In this document: in pieces, positions 7,001 through 16,601 of the stretch
Numbering within the stretch: position 1 is the stretch's first letter
Layout: each line of letters starts with the position of its first letter
From: a virus
DNA length: 26,716 nucleotides
Strand: one strand, 5' to 3'
IMG/VR virus record: IMGVR_UViG_3300040960_001940
Coordinates: 1-26,716 of that record
Notes under the pieces: model-generated
Database searches by the model: none
The model's input: the letters and a program-made list of their open reading frames with translations, nothing else
What the model was told of the DNA's origin: nothing
Made by a program: the position numbers and the translations under genes

Positions 7001-10000
7001 GTGATAAAAATATCTGGGGGTAATGGAACTGGAGCAAAAGCAGAAGTAGAACTTGAAAAATATGTCCATTTTTCAACTTTTAATGCTTCTGAAGTGGATC
7101 TTGTAAATGATAGTATCGGTTTTTCTACTTATCACAAGTTTAAAGATGGAGAATCCATTCAATATGAAACTTTGGGTCAAGTAGCTATTGCTGGTTTATC
7201 CACATCTTCATATTATTTTGTATCTCTTGTTGATAGTTACAATGTGAAGTTGCATAAATCCAAATCTGATGCTTTAGATAATAGAAATCCAATCAATCTG
7301 TATCAAATAGGAACTGGAAAGCACAATTTAAAGTCCACAAATAGAAAAAATAGAGTAAAAAGAGTAAATATTTCCCAAAATGGATATGGTTATGAGCAAA
7401 AATACAGATCATGTCCATCTTCTGGCATTAGTACATATAAAGATTTGATTGAAATCAAAGATCATGGTTATCAAAGTGGAGAAATAGTCACCTATAATCC
7501 AAAAATTGCTCCAGTTGCTGGTCTTTCATCTGGAACGGACTATTATGTACTAAAAAATGATGATGATTCTTTCAGATTATGCGCTATTACAGGAATTTCA
7601 ACACAAAAAGACATTTTTTATAAGCAGAAAAAGTATATTAACTTTGATGGATTTATAGAGGGCGATCATACGTTCAAATATCAGGATATTGTAGTCACAA
7701 TTGAGGGAAGATCTTCATTAAGTCAGGAAGATCTTAATGCTGATACAAATGCTAGAATAAGACCCATTTTTAGTGGTGAAATTGATAGTGTTTTTATCGA
7801 AAATGGTGGTCAAAAGTACGGATCTCAAGTTTCAAACTTTGTTTCTCAACCAAATATTCAGATTTTACAGGGCAGAAATGCTAGATTAAAACCCATTATT
7901 AAAAATGGCGAGATTATTTCTGTAATAATCCAAGATCCAGGAAAAGATTATTATTCCACACCAGATGTTTCTGTAATTGGTACTGGAGTTGGTGCAAACT
8001 TGATTCCAATCGTAAAAGATGGTTATATTTCTGATATTATAATCGAAAATCCTGGAATCGGATATCAATCTGAAGGTACTCAAGCACTTGTAGTCAACAG
8101 AGGAATCTCTGGTAGTATTTCTGCAAATATTCAGACTTGGAGAATAAATCTCGTTGAAAGATATGTTTCGACTGGACTGATTTCACCAGAAGATTCTTTC
8201 CTGTATGAAGGAAAAACAAAATCAAGAGGAATTCAATATGTTCATACATATGCACCAAGAAAACTTAGAGAGATTTCTCTTGCTAGTAGATTCTTAAATG
8301 GTGTTGAAGTTTTTAATCCAGATTTAGAACTTATTAATGGAGTTGAATCAGTTTCTTTAGCACATTCTCCAATTCTTGGATGGGCATATGATGGAAATCC
8401 AATCTATGGTCCATACGCTTATTCATCACAGACTGGTGGTAGAATAATCCAGATGACTTCAGGATATGAATTAAGAACTGATTTAAACAAAGACAAAAAT
8501 AGACCAAATCTAGTAGATTTTCCACCAGGATTTTTTATTGAAGATTATACATTCACTGGAAATGGTACATTGGATAAACATAATGGAAGATATTGTGTTA
8601 CTCCAGATTATCCAAATGGTGTTTATGCGTATTTCTGTACTGTAAACACTGAGGTTGATTCAAATGGATTATTTAAATCATATAGAAGACCAGTTTTCCC
8701 ATATGTTATTGGGAATGCATATATTTCTTCTCCTACAGAGTTCAACTTTAAGTCAACATCAACTTTAGAATACTTTGATCTAAACACTTCTGATTTGACT
8801 AGAAATACTGCTCCATACAGCTTGCTGGCAGATACTATTAACTATCCATATTTAAAATATGATAAAGCATATAGAAATCAAAACGCAATCGTAAAATCTA
8901 CAAAGTTTGGATCAGTAACTAGTGTTGGTATTGTTACTGGTGGTTATAACTACAAAGTTGGAGATAGAGTTGTATTTGACGGACAAATTGATACATTTAA
9001 AGCAAAAGGTATGGTTAGCAAAGTAAAGGGGGTAGATGTTGAATCTATCAGTTTACTTCACTCCGAATCGCAAAAATGCAATATTATAAAAACCAGTAAA
9101 GTATTCACTGCATTTACTGAAGACCCACATGGTTATACTCCTGGGGAGAGTGTAACATTAACATTCAATAATGAACTATTAACAACAACTGAGATAAATG
9201 TTAAGTTTAATATAATAACATTAAAGCAAAATCTTGATATTCCTTCAGTAACTGGAATTGTTACTCATATTTCTGTTGCAACTATTTTTGATTTGATTTA
9301 TCCAAATGATGTTTATGAACTTAATAATGAAAAAATAAAGGTTTTAAGAGTAGAATCTAACAAGTCTAGATTATTAGTTCAAAGGGAATATGATGGTTCT
9401 ATTGGATCAACTCACCAAGTATCTTCAGGATTTATTGAAGTTCCAAGAAAGTTCACCTTTAGTCCACAAAATTCTTTCATAACAACAAGTTTTACAAACT
9501 CTCTAGAAAATCCGTTATATTTTATCCCCTCAGAAAATGTTGGATTGAATACAGTAACAATCAATATAAGCAATCATCCTCTTATTACTGGTGATTTACT
9601 AGATTATTCAAATGAAGGTGGAACTTCTATAACCGTAGAAAATGAAAACGGATCATTCTTACTTTCTGATGTTGAACAGATTTATGCTGTAAAAATAAAC
9701 AGCAATCTGATTGGTTTGACAACTGTATCTTCTGGAATCACCACAGATCCACAACTATTGTTATTCACTAATGTTGGACTGGGTTCTGTTCACAGTCTAA
9801 CTCCAAGATATTCAAATGTTTTAGAGTGTGATATTTCAGATGATAGAGTATTAGTTACTACAAGTACTCCACATGGTCTTTCTGTTGGCGATAGATTTGA
9901 TCTTTATGTAGAATCGGGCATTTCTACAACTTATAAAGTAGAATATAACAAACGAAACAGAGCTGTTATCATTGGAAGAAGAGATTTTGAGTCTTCTGAT

Positions 10001-13000
10001 GTAAATACTTTAAAAAACTTCATTACAATAGAAAACCATAAGTATCAAAGTGGACAACAAGTAATATATCTATCATCTAATCCAGCAATAACTACTGGAT
10101 TGGACCATGATAAAGTATATTATGTGTCTGCTATCACTTCTAATAGAATCAAGTTAGCAGAGCAGAAATATGATGCTCTGCTGGGCATAAACGCTGTAGA
10201 TATTACAGCATCTCTTGCTGGATCAATATTACCAATAAATTCACCACTAGAAGTTGTAAAATATGAAGATATTATTTTTGATCTTTCCGATTCTTCATTA
10301 TCAATCGATAATGAGAGAGAAAAAGAGGCATTTGATTTTAGATTATATTGGGATCACATGTTGACCCATGAGTTCTATACAACTGCTAAACAACGTTCAT
10401 TTGATCTGACATATAATGGTTCCATAGGTATTTCAAGTGATGCAAAAGCAACTCTAAGAAATAGTTCAAATCTACCAAAAGAGATTTATTATAATCTAGT
10501 TCCAAAGAGAAGATTTGGTAATAATACAGAAAATCTTGAACTTTACACTTATAAAAATAGATCAGATGATGGATATATTAATAACTCCATTAATGTTGTT
10601 GATAGTAAGTTTTCTAATACCTACAAAATCAACTCAAATACATCAAATACATTTACAGCACCTATTTTTAATGACCCAGAAAGATATGAATATACTTCTG
10701 GTAGAGGAAACGTACTAAACTATTTTGTTAAATCTCCAGTTGTTGAAGGATCTATTGCTGAAATTGAGATTCAATCTAGAGGTGAAGGATATAAGAGTAT
10801 CCCTAAAATAGATAAGATTGTTTCGGAAAATGGTAGTGGTGCCATTCTAAAGGTCGAAAGTAACAATATTGGTACACCATTAAATATCGAGTTTGACGAT
10901 ATTGGTTACGATTATTATTCTGACAATACTATTAGACCATCATCAAAAACTCCTACAATTATTGAGTTAGATTACTTGTCTTCTGTAAAGGAAGTTAAGG
11001 TTATTTCACCAGGTAAAAACTATTCTACTGCTCCAGATATCATCATTATTGATGGATATACCAATAAGTTAGTGGAAGATTTGGAGTTTAAGTATAACAT
11101 ATTCACAAGAAAAGTCGATATTATTAAAAATACATATAACTTATCTGAATATTCACCAAAAATCCTCACTATAAACAACTCAAATGGCATTGGAATCAAT
11201 ACTATTACATTTAATGAGGATAATAAGCATGTAACTGTAGAACTTTCTCCATCATACAGTTTCTTACAAGACTTCCCATTTGAGATTGGTGATAAAGTAT
11301 TGGTCGAAAATGTAAGTGTTGGTATTGCAACTACTGGTAAAGGTTATAACTCAGAAAACTACAACTATACTACATTTACTATTATCGATAGAGATCCTGC
11401 CCTTGGTGGTATTGGAGCAACTGTTACATACAGTCTACAAAATCTTCTTGGAGAAGGAGAATCTCCTGGTAAGTTTAATGTTTTTAACTCAGTAGGAAGA
11501 ATAGTTCCATTAAAATACTTACCAACTTTTGAGATTGAAACTCAAAAGAGTAAGTTCTTTAGCAATGAACCAGTTGTAGGAACCTCTGGTGCAAGAGGAA
11601 ACATTCAGAGTATTGATTATGATAGAGACATTATTAAAGTTTATACCCTGGATGATTTTAAGGTCGGAGATGTTCTTAGAGGACTAGTTTCTGGAAGAAG
11701 ATCCAGAGTATTAAAAGTAGTCTCAGATGAGATAGATTTTCCAGTTACTTCTGGATCCGTAGTTAGAAATGGATGGTCAACAAGAAAAGGTTTCTTAAAT
11801 GATCCAGAACAAAGAATACACGATAGTGATTACTACCAATACTTCTCTTACTCTGTAAAATCTGAAGTTGACTATGAAACTTGGAATCCATATGTTTCAA
11901 ATCTAGTCCATACTGTAGGATTTAAAAAGTTTAGTGATATTTTGGTTCCATCAGAACCAAACTCTTTTGTGGGAATAGAAACTATTCAATCATCTGGAGA
12001 TATTAGTGGTATTGCTGACATCCATAGAGTTATTGACGTAGATTGCTATCAAGATTTTGATACTATTACAGAAACTACATCTATCATAAATGAGACTAGA
12101 AAATCTAAAGAGGTTATTCTAAGGTCTAGACTACTACAAGATTATATTGAGTCTATTGGTAATAGAGTTTTAGAACTAGATGACATATCTTCAGAGTTTA
12201 ATCAGGTTGTAAGATCTACAAGATATTCAACTATTGATGCATATGAAAGAGTCGTTGGATTTAGAAAATACTTTGTTATTGTTGAAAATATCGATAATCC
12301 ATATGAAAGACAAGCAGGTGTAGTTCTACTACTCTCTGATGGTCTAAATGTATTTAATGTTGACTATGCAAAATTATTCCCACAAACAACTATTGGAGAT
12401 TTTGATGCGGAGATTTCTGGTACTGAAGTTTTATTGAGATTCTTCCCAATCAGTTATAAAACGACAAACTACTTAGTCTTTGTAACTTCTTTAGAAATCG
12501 ATGCTTCTACAGTTGGTGTTGGATCAATCTCAGAATCTATCCTTGGCGATGCTGTTCATATGTATTCTGAACAGATTCCAAGTATTGGTCCAGGTGTGTC
12601 TGAAGTCTTTAGATTATCTCTGAATGATACTACTAATAAGTTAATCATTCACGTTGGTGCTGATAATGGATATGTGCAGACAGAAGAGTTGATTATTACT
12701 ACTGATGGTACAGATCTATTCGTAAATGAATATGGATTTTTAAATAGTTCTGGTGGTGGTTCTGATAGTACTCCAGGTATTGCTACCTTTACATATTCTA
12801 TAGATGGATCTGAAATCATTGTAACTGGTGCATTTGATTCACCAAACTCAAATGAGTTCCAAGTAGATGCATCTATTACAGCATTCTCCTCGACAAATAC
12901 TGGTGTAGGAACTGCTGCAGTAAATGGTGCTTTATTGGAGACTACATACACTTCTTTCTCTGCATCACCAACACCAACCGCATCTACATTATCATCTTTT

Positions 13001-16000
13001 GGTGGTAGATATGATGCAACATATGTGATTGCTTCTGTACAAGATTTAACTAATGGTACTCATTACGCAGAAGAGTTTGTTGTAATGTCAACCTGGAATA
13101 AACAGGTCGATTATGTTGCTCCCATCGTTTCAAGTGGAACTGATACTGGTATTGGAACGTTTGGTGCAATATCCAATGGATCTACTTGTAGTATAGTCTT
13201 TACTCCAGAACCAAATATCGATGTTGATGTTAGAACCTTCGAATACAAGATTGGTTACTATGATCAAATAACAACTCCAGAACAAATCATTGATCTTGGA
13301 AACATGAAAGTTGATTCTGGATTTGGTGATTATGAAGGAACTGAACTTTCAATCAAAAAATCATTTGAACTATATCATAAAGAACAACCATTATTCCAAA
13401 AAACTATTGATGCTACTCAAGCAAGTCAACTTGATATTGATAATAATATTATCAGCACACCTGGACACTATTTTGTTACTGGAGAAGAGTTAGATTACTC
13501 ATATAGATTCTCTGATGTTGGATTAACCGATAATGCTATTTCTATTGCGTCTACTACTGTTCCAGGAATAGGTCTTACCGATAAACTGCCCACAACGGTA
13601 TATGCGGTTAAAGTAGACGAGTTAAGTATTCAAGTTGCAGCATCTGCATCTGATGCATTGGCATTTAATCCAAAAATCTTTGAGTTTGCGTCTTTAGGGA
13701 TTACTACAGATCATAAATTTACATCTAAAAAACAAAATACAAGAACTCTGATTTCTCTAGATAATATTGTTCAATCCCCAGTAGTTTCATCTGGAACAAC
13801 TGCTCTATTGGCAATAGATTCAACTCCATTTAATGCTATCCTTGAGTTCCAATCTGTTGATGGATTCCAAGGTGGAGATCTGATTCAGATTGATAATGAA
13901 ATCATGAGAATCTTTGTTATTGGATTTAATGATAATCCAAACTTTGTTTATTGTACAAGAGGATTTATTGGAACTAAGAGAAATACTCATCCAGCTGGAA
14001 GTGTAGTAACAAAAGTAACTGCAAACTATAATATAGTTGGCAATACCATTTATTTCCCAGAAGCACCTTTTGGAAACATTCAGTTTGAAAACTCTCTCAA
14101 CAAACCAGATGAAGTCGATTACTTTGGTATTGATGTAAGATCTAAGTTCAATGGTAGAGTTTTCTTAAGAAGCTCTTCTCCTGGGTCACAGTATGATCCA
14201 TACAACGATAACTTTATCTTAGATACAGTATCCGATCAGTTTAATGGATATGATGATGAGTTTACTATCCAAAGTCTGGGTAGTAATGTGACAGGTATTG
14301 CATCACTAAATGCTGCAGTTCTTGTCAATAATGTTTTCCAGGTTCCAGATGGTCCATTCAATAATGGAAACTATTCAATGTTGGAAGTTGGTGGCGAAAC
14401 TAAAATCAAGTTTACAGGATTTAGTAGCACCAGTTATTATGATATTAACCAATCTGGTTTACCAAGAGGAAGAATCATCCTTTCAGTTGGTTCTACTGCT
14501 GGACTTGGTTATCAACCTTTAGTTTCTGCTGGAGGAACCGCTACAATATCTGGTACAGGATCAATTTCCAATATTTCTATTGGCAACTCTGGTTCTGGAT
14601 ATAGATCTGGAATCCAAACATATGTCAAGATTGGTGTTGTAACAACATCTTTAGATTCTGATGTAGAATACATTGGATTTGCAACTGTTTATAATGGGTC
14701 GGTGGTTTCTATTGCAATCACAAATCCAGGAACTGGTTATACCTCATCAAATCCACCTCAAGTTATATTTGATGATCCAGAACCATATTGGAATATTCCT
14801 CTTCAATATCAAGCACCTTCTAGCGGACTGGGAACTGAGGCATATGTAGATCTTGTTGTAAGTCAAGATTCTAGTGTTTTAAGCTTTGAGGTAAGAAACT
14901 ATGGTTATGGATTTAATGTTCGTGATCTATTAACAGTTCCTGTTGGTGGTGAAACTGGTATCCCAACTACATCGGATTATGGTGCATTCGAATACTTCAC
15001 TATTATTGTAGATCGTTTATATGCAGATGATTTCTCTGCATGGCATTTTGGAGAGTTGCAACCTATTGATTCTATTCAAGACCTCATTGATGGAAGTAGA
15101 AGATTCTTCCCAATCTATATTAATGGTCAACAAACAACTATTAGATCAAAACCAGGATCTGGTATTGAAGTTAAATCTACACTTCTAGTATTTGTAAATG
15201 ATATTTTACAAGTTCCAGATGAAGGTTATATTTTTGAAAATGGAAGTATTATTGAGTTCCCAGTTCCTCTAGAAATAGGAACAAAAGTAGATATAGTATT
15301 TTATAGGGGTTCTGGATCAGTTGACACTAGAAATGTAGACATTATTGAACCAATTGAAAAAGGTGATTTATTTACTATTAATAGCGATAATCCATTGTAT
15401 TTGCAAAATGAACGTCAAGTATTTGATATTGTGAATACAAATACAGTTGAAACTATTGCGTATCCAGGTCCAGGATTAGATCAAAGTGAATCCATTATCA
15501 GACCTATTGCTCTTTGCCAACAAAAGAATGATATTGCAGTGAATGGTGGTTATGTTGGAAAATCTAGATCAATTTATGAACCATACATATCCCCAGTAGC
15601 AAGAGTGATTGATACTATCAATACAACTTCAACGGATATTTACGTTGATGGAGTTAAGATTTTCTTCGATGATCTTAGAGAATATTCTACTGAACAAACA
15701 AGAAAGCAAACGATAACAGTAGTATCACAAGAATCCATTACTTCAGCTGCTGGAACTGCTATTGTTTCTACTGCTGGAACTATTACTGGTGTTGTTATCA
15801 GTAATAGTGGTCTTGGATATACATTTACACCATCTGCATCTATTCCAAATCCAGACAATCTAACATTTACAAATAAAAATAACTTCTATACCAACCAAAC
15901 AGTTCTACAAAGTAGCATTAGTAATGGATCAGTAGATTCAATAACTGTTGTTTCTTCTGGATCTGGATATACGGCAACGAATCCACCACAAGTCATTATT

Positions 16001-16573
16001 GAGTCTCCTAGAGCAATATATGAAGTTATAGAGAACGTTAGTTATGAAGGAGATTTTGGAGATGTGATTCAGATTAATAATGGAAATACATATCTGGACT
16101 TAGATTTATTTGTTCCATTAGATTCATATCTAAGAGATACAGATGTTGCTTCTGTTGGAGTTGCATCTACTGGTTTATCTGCACTACAAGTTGGTGATTA
16201 TTTCATTTTAGATAACACAAATGTTGGTGATGGAATAACATCTAGAGATACCACAGGAACAGTAAATGTTTCTATTGGTAATAGCTTCTTAGACAATGTT
16301 TACCAAGTGCAGGCAGTTTCTACAGTATCATCTACTGTTCCAGGGGTAGGTGTTACCTTTGTAACTAGAGTGAGAGTAAATGTAGATTCTTCTACAAATA
16401 ATGCTCCTGTAGGAGTAACTACCAGAGCAGGGACTTATACATGGGGTAAAATAACTAATCTAGGAAGAAGAATGCCAATGAGTTTTGTGGTTAATAGCAA
16501 TCGTTTATCTGGAATAAATACATCACCTGTTGTTGTCAGGAAAAATCGTTTAGATTATAAATCATACCTGTAA
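4082..16573 (+). CDS. Giant 4163-aa virion protein in the gp7 position
   Basis: By position between gp6 and gp8 this is the counterpart of T4 gp7 (1032 aa), a wedge protein of the baseplate, but it is four times longer. Residues 1-60 (LVPEYVREEYPLLVEFLKEYY) and 260-325 (FYRSKGSECSFDLLFKALYG) look like the conserved baseplate-anchoring part. The rest is a beta-rich mosaic: GFPxxG...INDEVIFYD modules near 77 and 407, a cupredoxin-like domain (690-800), GxGY modules near 917, 958, 1234-1342, 2220-2330, 3494-3570 and 3900-3977, a YHYH-like domain (1424-1518), seven H..GxxVxY modules, and a triplicated module (2728-3073). There is no signal peptide, transmembrane segment or coiled coil. A tape measure protein is unlikely because the sequence is not helical and lies outside that gene position. 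ATG 4082 is 4 bases after gp6 with no Shine-Dalgarno. Homology to T4 gp7 itself is inference from position; the virion role is likely. Confidence 0.8.
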   Translation: MEKVSLNSLVENLVPEYVREEYPLLVEFLKEYYISQETSGQSLDLIQNLAEYVKIDNLTNLVDSCNLTASISYYEKDIFVDTTRGFPSSQGLIQINDEVIFYDRSVEEEPIEFVGKIDIGFNEITSTEVEDTTSTVGWYVRVYNLDESKFIGEGLVTGTNDGNNIKVNFTPVPSSDIDGYETSDLYICKITRSKFTGCRRGFSGVTGLKDSVTSNKLIFTSTKASKHKNGDVVTNLNIILLKEFFRKIKVQIAPGFENEEFYDVINESTFVKNIKEFYRSKGSECSFDLLFKALYGKPVDIVIPSNYLVEPSSSRYSITKNLIVELIEGDASELENRTLYQDTQFNIPNTRGIITKLEKLQKDNKDFYRLYIDNSIEENYDSTYGNFTIHPKTKNTTRIEKNQTFVDVDSTIGFPLSGTLVLKDDFNLEYRVEYTSKTSTQFLGCTGLTRDFEENSDINLDVYSYVNVTGGQVKVRVTGVLDNSIESTILPSVKNLRKNDYLPIKTLGTEIKNDPRSSSWIYNIPKTYQVKSIELLDNTDFAYRVYFYEKHDLSVGQNITLTPVSDISGSYNGAVVEWNNQFSVIVRGSRVFLNENIKYDLEKKLNKSNFDGIINYPADVQNTYYDRKTDDIYVNSQSLPLYRPSFEVEELNVNKRIRAFSGIFKDQDTLDIGKHGFITGDAVVYKPRTVSYIPSYTLDANGVRSYKFINNETGDYENNPTLVLIRGKKYTFRNDMNQHPFRIQIESNGTVSDQYNDGIKNNDVSNGVLVWEVQEDTPDVLYYQCLNHQAMGGVINIIDEDEQKSLDIDKGIYFIEKVSPTQIKLYRSRTNIVKGQSVKFSGVVIQDTIESYDYVYKNLDSRKIEPQDIIRKIVRHPGHENSNVSAKITESGTIGIWRNGIELLNYKSKDFISYGQIKSLDVLSKGSGYDVINVPYLRITDPNGSGCVSNLSVKGYLSRIDILDKGFDYIETPVIKISGGNGTGAKAEVELEKYVHFSTFNASEVDLVNDSIGFSTYHKFKDGESIQYETLGQVAIAGLSTSSYYFVSLVDSYNVKLHKSKSDALDNRNPINLYQIGTGKHNLKSTNRKNRVKRVNISQNGYGYEQKYRSCPSSGISTYKDLIEIKDHGYQSGEIVTYNPKIAPVAGLSSGTDYYVLKNDDDSFRLCAITGISTQKDIFYKQKKYINFDGFIEGDHTFKYQDIVVTIEGRSSLSQEDLNADTNARIRPIFSGEIDSVFIENGGQKYGSQVSNFVSQPNIQILQGRNARLKPIIKNGEIISVIIQDPGKDYYSTPDVSVIGTGVGANLIPIVKDGYISDIIIENPGIGYQSEGTQALVVNRGISGSISANIQTWRINLVERYVSTGLISPEDSFLYEGKTKSRGIQYVHTYAPRKLREISLASRFLNGVEVFNPDLELINGVESVSLAHSPILGWAYDGNPIYGPYAYSSQTGGRIIQMTSGYELRTDLNKDKNRPNLVDFPPGFFIEDYTFTGNGTLDKHNGRYCVTPDYPNGVYAYFCTVNTEVDSNGLFKSYRRPVFPYVIGNAYISSPTEFNFKSTSTLEYFDLNTSDLTRNTAPYSLLADTINYPYLKYDKAYRNQNAIVKSTKFGSVTSVGIVTGGYNYKVGDRVVFDGQIDTFKAKGMVSKVKGVDVESISLLHSESQKCNIIKTSKVFTAFTEDPHGYTPGESVTLTFNNELLTTTEINVKFNIITLKQNLDIPSVTGIVTHISVATIFDLIYPNDVYELNNEKIKVLRVESNKSRLLVQREYDGSIGSTHQVSSGFIEVPRKFTFSPQNSFITTSFTNSLENPLYFIPSENVGLNTVTINISNHPLITGDLLDYSNEGGTSITVENENGSFLLSDVEQIYAVKINSNLIGLTTVSSGITTDPQLLLFTNVGLGSVHSLTPRYSNVLECDISDDRVLVTTSTPHGLSVGDRFDLYVESGISTTYKVEYNKRNRAVIIGRRDFESSDVNTLKNFITIENHKYQSGQQVIYLSSNPAITTGLDHDKVYYVSAITSNRIKLAEQKYDALLGINAVDITASLAGSILPINSPLEVVKYEDIIFDLSDSSLSIDNEREKEAFDFRLYWDHMLTHEFYTTAKQRSFDLTYNGSIGISSDAKATLRNSSNLPKEIYYNLVPKRRFGNNTENLELYTYKNRSDDGYINNSINVVDSKFSNTYKINSNTSNTFTAPIFNDPERYEYTSGRGNVLNYFVKSPVVEGSIAEIEIQSRGEGYKSIPKIDKIVSENGSGAILKVESNNIGTPLNIEFDDIGYDYYSDNTIRPSSKTPTIIELDYLSSVKEVKVISPGKNYSTAPDIIIIDGYTNKLVEDLEFKYNIFTRKVDIIKNTYNLSEYSPKILTINNSNGIGINTITFNEDNKHVTVELSPSYSFLQDFPFEIGDKVLVENVSVGIATTGKGYNSENYNYTTFTIIDRDPALGGIGATVTYSLQNLLGEGESPGKFNVFNSVGRIVPLKYLPTFEIETQKSKFFSNEPVVGTSGARGNIQSIDYDRDIIKVYTLDDFKVGDVLRGLVSGRRSRVLKVVSDEIDFPVTSGSVVRNGWSTRKGFLNDPEQRIHDSDYYQYFSYSVKSEVDYETWNPYVSNLVHTVGFKKFSDILVPSEPNSFVGIETIQSSGDISGIADIHRVIDVDCYQDFDTITETTSIINETRKSKEVILRSRLLQDYIESIGNRVLELDDISSEFNQVVRSTRYSTIDAYERVVGFRKYFVIVENIDNPYERQAGVVLLLSDGLNVFNVDYAKLFPQTTIGDFDAEISGTEVLLRFFPISYKTTNYLVFVTSLEIDASTVGVGSISESILGDAVHMYSEQIPSIGPGVSEVFRLSLNDTTNKLIIHVGADNGYVQTEELIITTDGTDLFVNEYGFLNSSGGGSDSTPGIATFTYSIDGSEIIVTGAFDSPNSNEFQVDASITAFSSTNTGVGTAAVNGALLETTYTSFSASPTPTASTLSSFGGRYDATYVIASVQDLTNGTHYAEEFVVMSTWNKQVDYVAPIVSSGTDTGIGTFGAISNGSTCSIVFTPEPNIDVDVRTFEYKIGYYDQITTPEQIIDLGNMKVDSGFGDYEGTELSIKKSFELYHKEQPLFQKTIDATQASQLDIDNNIISTPGHYFVTGEELDYSYRFSDVGLTDNAISIASTTVPGIGLTDKLPTTVYAVKVDELSIQVAASASDALAFNPKIFEFASLGITTDHKFTSKKQNTRTLISLDNIVQSPVVSSGTTALLAIDSTPFNAILEFQSVDGFQGGDLIQIDNEIMRIFVIGFNDNPNFVYCTRGFIGTKRNTHPAGSVVTKVTANYNIVGNTIYFPEAPFGNIQFENSLNKPDEVDYFGIDVRSKFNGRVFLRSSSPGSQYDPYNDNFILDTVSDQFNGYDDEFTIQSLGSNVTGIASLNAAVLVNNVFQVPDGPFNNGNYSMLEVGGETKIKFTGFSSTSYYDINQSGLPRGRIILSVGSTAGLGYQPLVSAGGTATISGTGSISNISIGNSGSGYRSGIQTYVKIGVVTTSLDSDVEYIGFATVYNGSVVSIAITNPGTGYTSSNPPQVIFDDPEPYWNIPLQYQAPSSGLGTEAYVDLVVSQDSSVLSFEVRNYGYGFNVRDLLTVPVGGETGIPTTSDYGAFEYFTIIVDRLYADDFSAWHFGELQPIDSIQDLIDGSRRFFPIYINGQQTTIRSKPGSGIEVKSTLLVFVNDILQVPDEGYIFENGSIIEFPVPLEIGTKVDIVFYRGSGSVDTRNVDIIEPIEKGDLFTINSDNPLYLQNERQVFDIVNTNTVETIAYPGPGLDQSESIIRPIALCQQKNDIAVNGGYVGKSRSIYEPYISPVARVIDTINTTSTDIYVDGVKIFFDDLREYSTEQTRKQTITVVSQESITSAAGTAIVSTAGTITGVVISNSGLGYTFTPSASIPNPDNLTFTNKNNFYTNQTVLQSSISNGSVDSITVVSSGSGYTATNPPQVIIESPRAIYEVIENVSYEGDFGDVIQINNGNTYLDLDLFVPLDSYLRDTDVASVGVASTGLSALQVGDYFILDNTNVGDGITSRDTTGTVNVSIGNSFLDNVYQVQAVSTVSSTVPGVGVTFVTRVRVNVDSSTNNAPVGVTTRAGTYTWGKITNLGRRMPMSFVVNSNRLSGINTSPVVVRKNRLDYKSYL
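6149..6481 (+). other. Cupredoxin-like domain in the giant protein (residues 690-800)
   Basis: The segment has the order seen in plastocyanin-like domains: a beta strand, NPTLVLIRGKKYTFRND, then HPFRIQI (H739), then a VWEVQEDTPDVLYYQC strand with C785, followed by LNHQAM (H788, M791) and GGVINII. His, Cys, His and Met are the ligand set of type-1 copper sites, and the C-x2-H-x2-M spacing is within the range of cupredoxins. It is flanked by unrelated beta modules, so it appears inserted as a unit. Copper binding is an inference; the domain could also be purely structural. Confidence 0.7.
8351..8635 (+). other. YHYH-like domain in the giant protein (residues 1424-1518)
   Basis: GWAYDGNPIYGPYAY (W1434, D1437, G1438, Y1442) followed by a long loop, FTGNGTLDKHNGRYC (D1498, H1500, N1501, G1502) and PNGVYAYFCT (Y1515 to C1519) matches the layout of the YHYH domain family, where an AYDGxPIYGP start and an LDxxNGxx middle precede a GxYHYH end. 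Here the signature is YAYF, so both His residues of the YHYH motif are absent. The fold is probably kept, while any metal site that depends on those His residues would be lost. Confidence 0.65.
12263..13300 (+). repeat. Tandem triplicated beta module in the giant protein (residues 2728-3073)
   Basis: Three consecutive segments share one pattern: a strand ending in a small linker, a second strand with E.. or AGVV/AEEF/TEEL, a D/N-G or W turn, V..VDY-like strand, then an IGxF/IATF strand, a short ISG/IDGSE/ISNGS turn and a V..RF/IVTG/IVFT strand. They start near RKYFVIVENI (2728), SEVFRLSLND (2840) and DATYVIASVQ (2977). The copies are old, with only patchy identity. The module resembles adhesion or tail-fibre beta domains in composition, but I cannot name a family. 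Confidence 0.45.
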
Positions 16574-16578
16574 ACCTC

Positions 16579-16585
16579 ATAAATA
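16579..16585 (+). promoter_or_regulatory. T4-type late promoter upstream of gp8
   Basis: CATAAATA at 16578-16585 matches the late core. It lies 5 bases after the stop of the 4163-aa gene and 16 bases upstream of the gp8 start at 16602. It would give the second baseplate operon (gp8, the 2573-aa gene and possibly the small genes and gp13) its own transcript, independent of the 12.5-kb gene before it. Confidence 0.65.
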
Positions 16586-16601
16586 GATAAAAAGTCTACC
16601 A

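Larger units (their letters stand above)
7070..13730 (+). repeat. Seven scattered H..GxxVxY protein modules in the giant protein
   Basis: A recurring module of about 30 to 90 residues has a His followed by a G-x-x-V/L-x-Y/F turn, then GL...YYV and a later strand with a DAL or similar segment. Copies are at residues about 997-1087 (YHKFKDGESIQYE), 1117-1177 (DHGYQSGEIVTYN), 1672-1705 (PHGYTPGESVTL), 1823-1910 (NHPLITGDLLDYS), 1919-1950 (PHGLSVGDRFDLY), 1977-2042 (NHKYQSGQQVIYL) and 3120-3217 (GHYFVTGEELDYS). They diverge too much to be recent DNA duplications. The range given spans first to last copy; other domains lie between. Confidence 0.6.

Noticed and set aside
4082-16573. Tape measure protein
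   Set aside because: Despite its length it is beta-rich rather than helical, has no coiled coils or membrane segments, and lies between gp6 and gp8. In T4-like phages the tape measure gene (gp29) is elsewhere.
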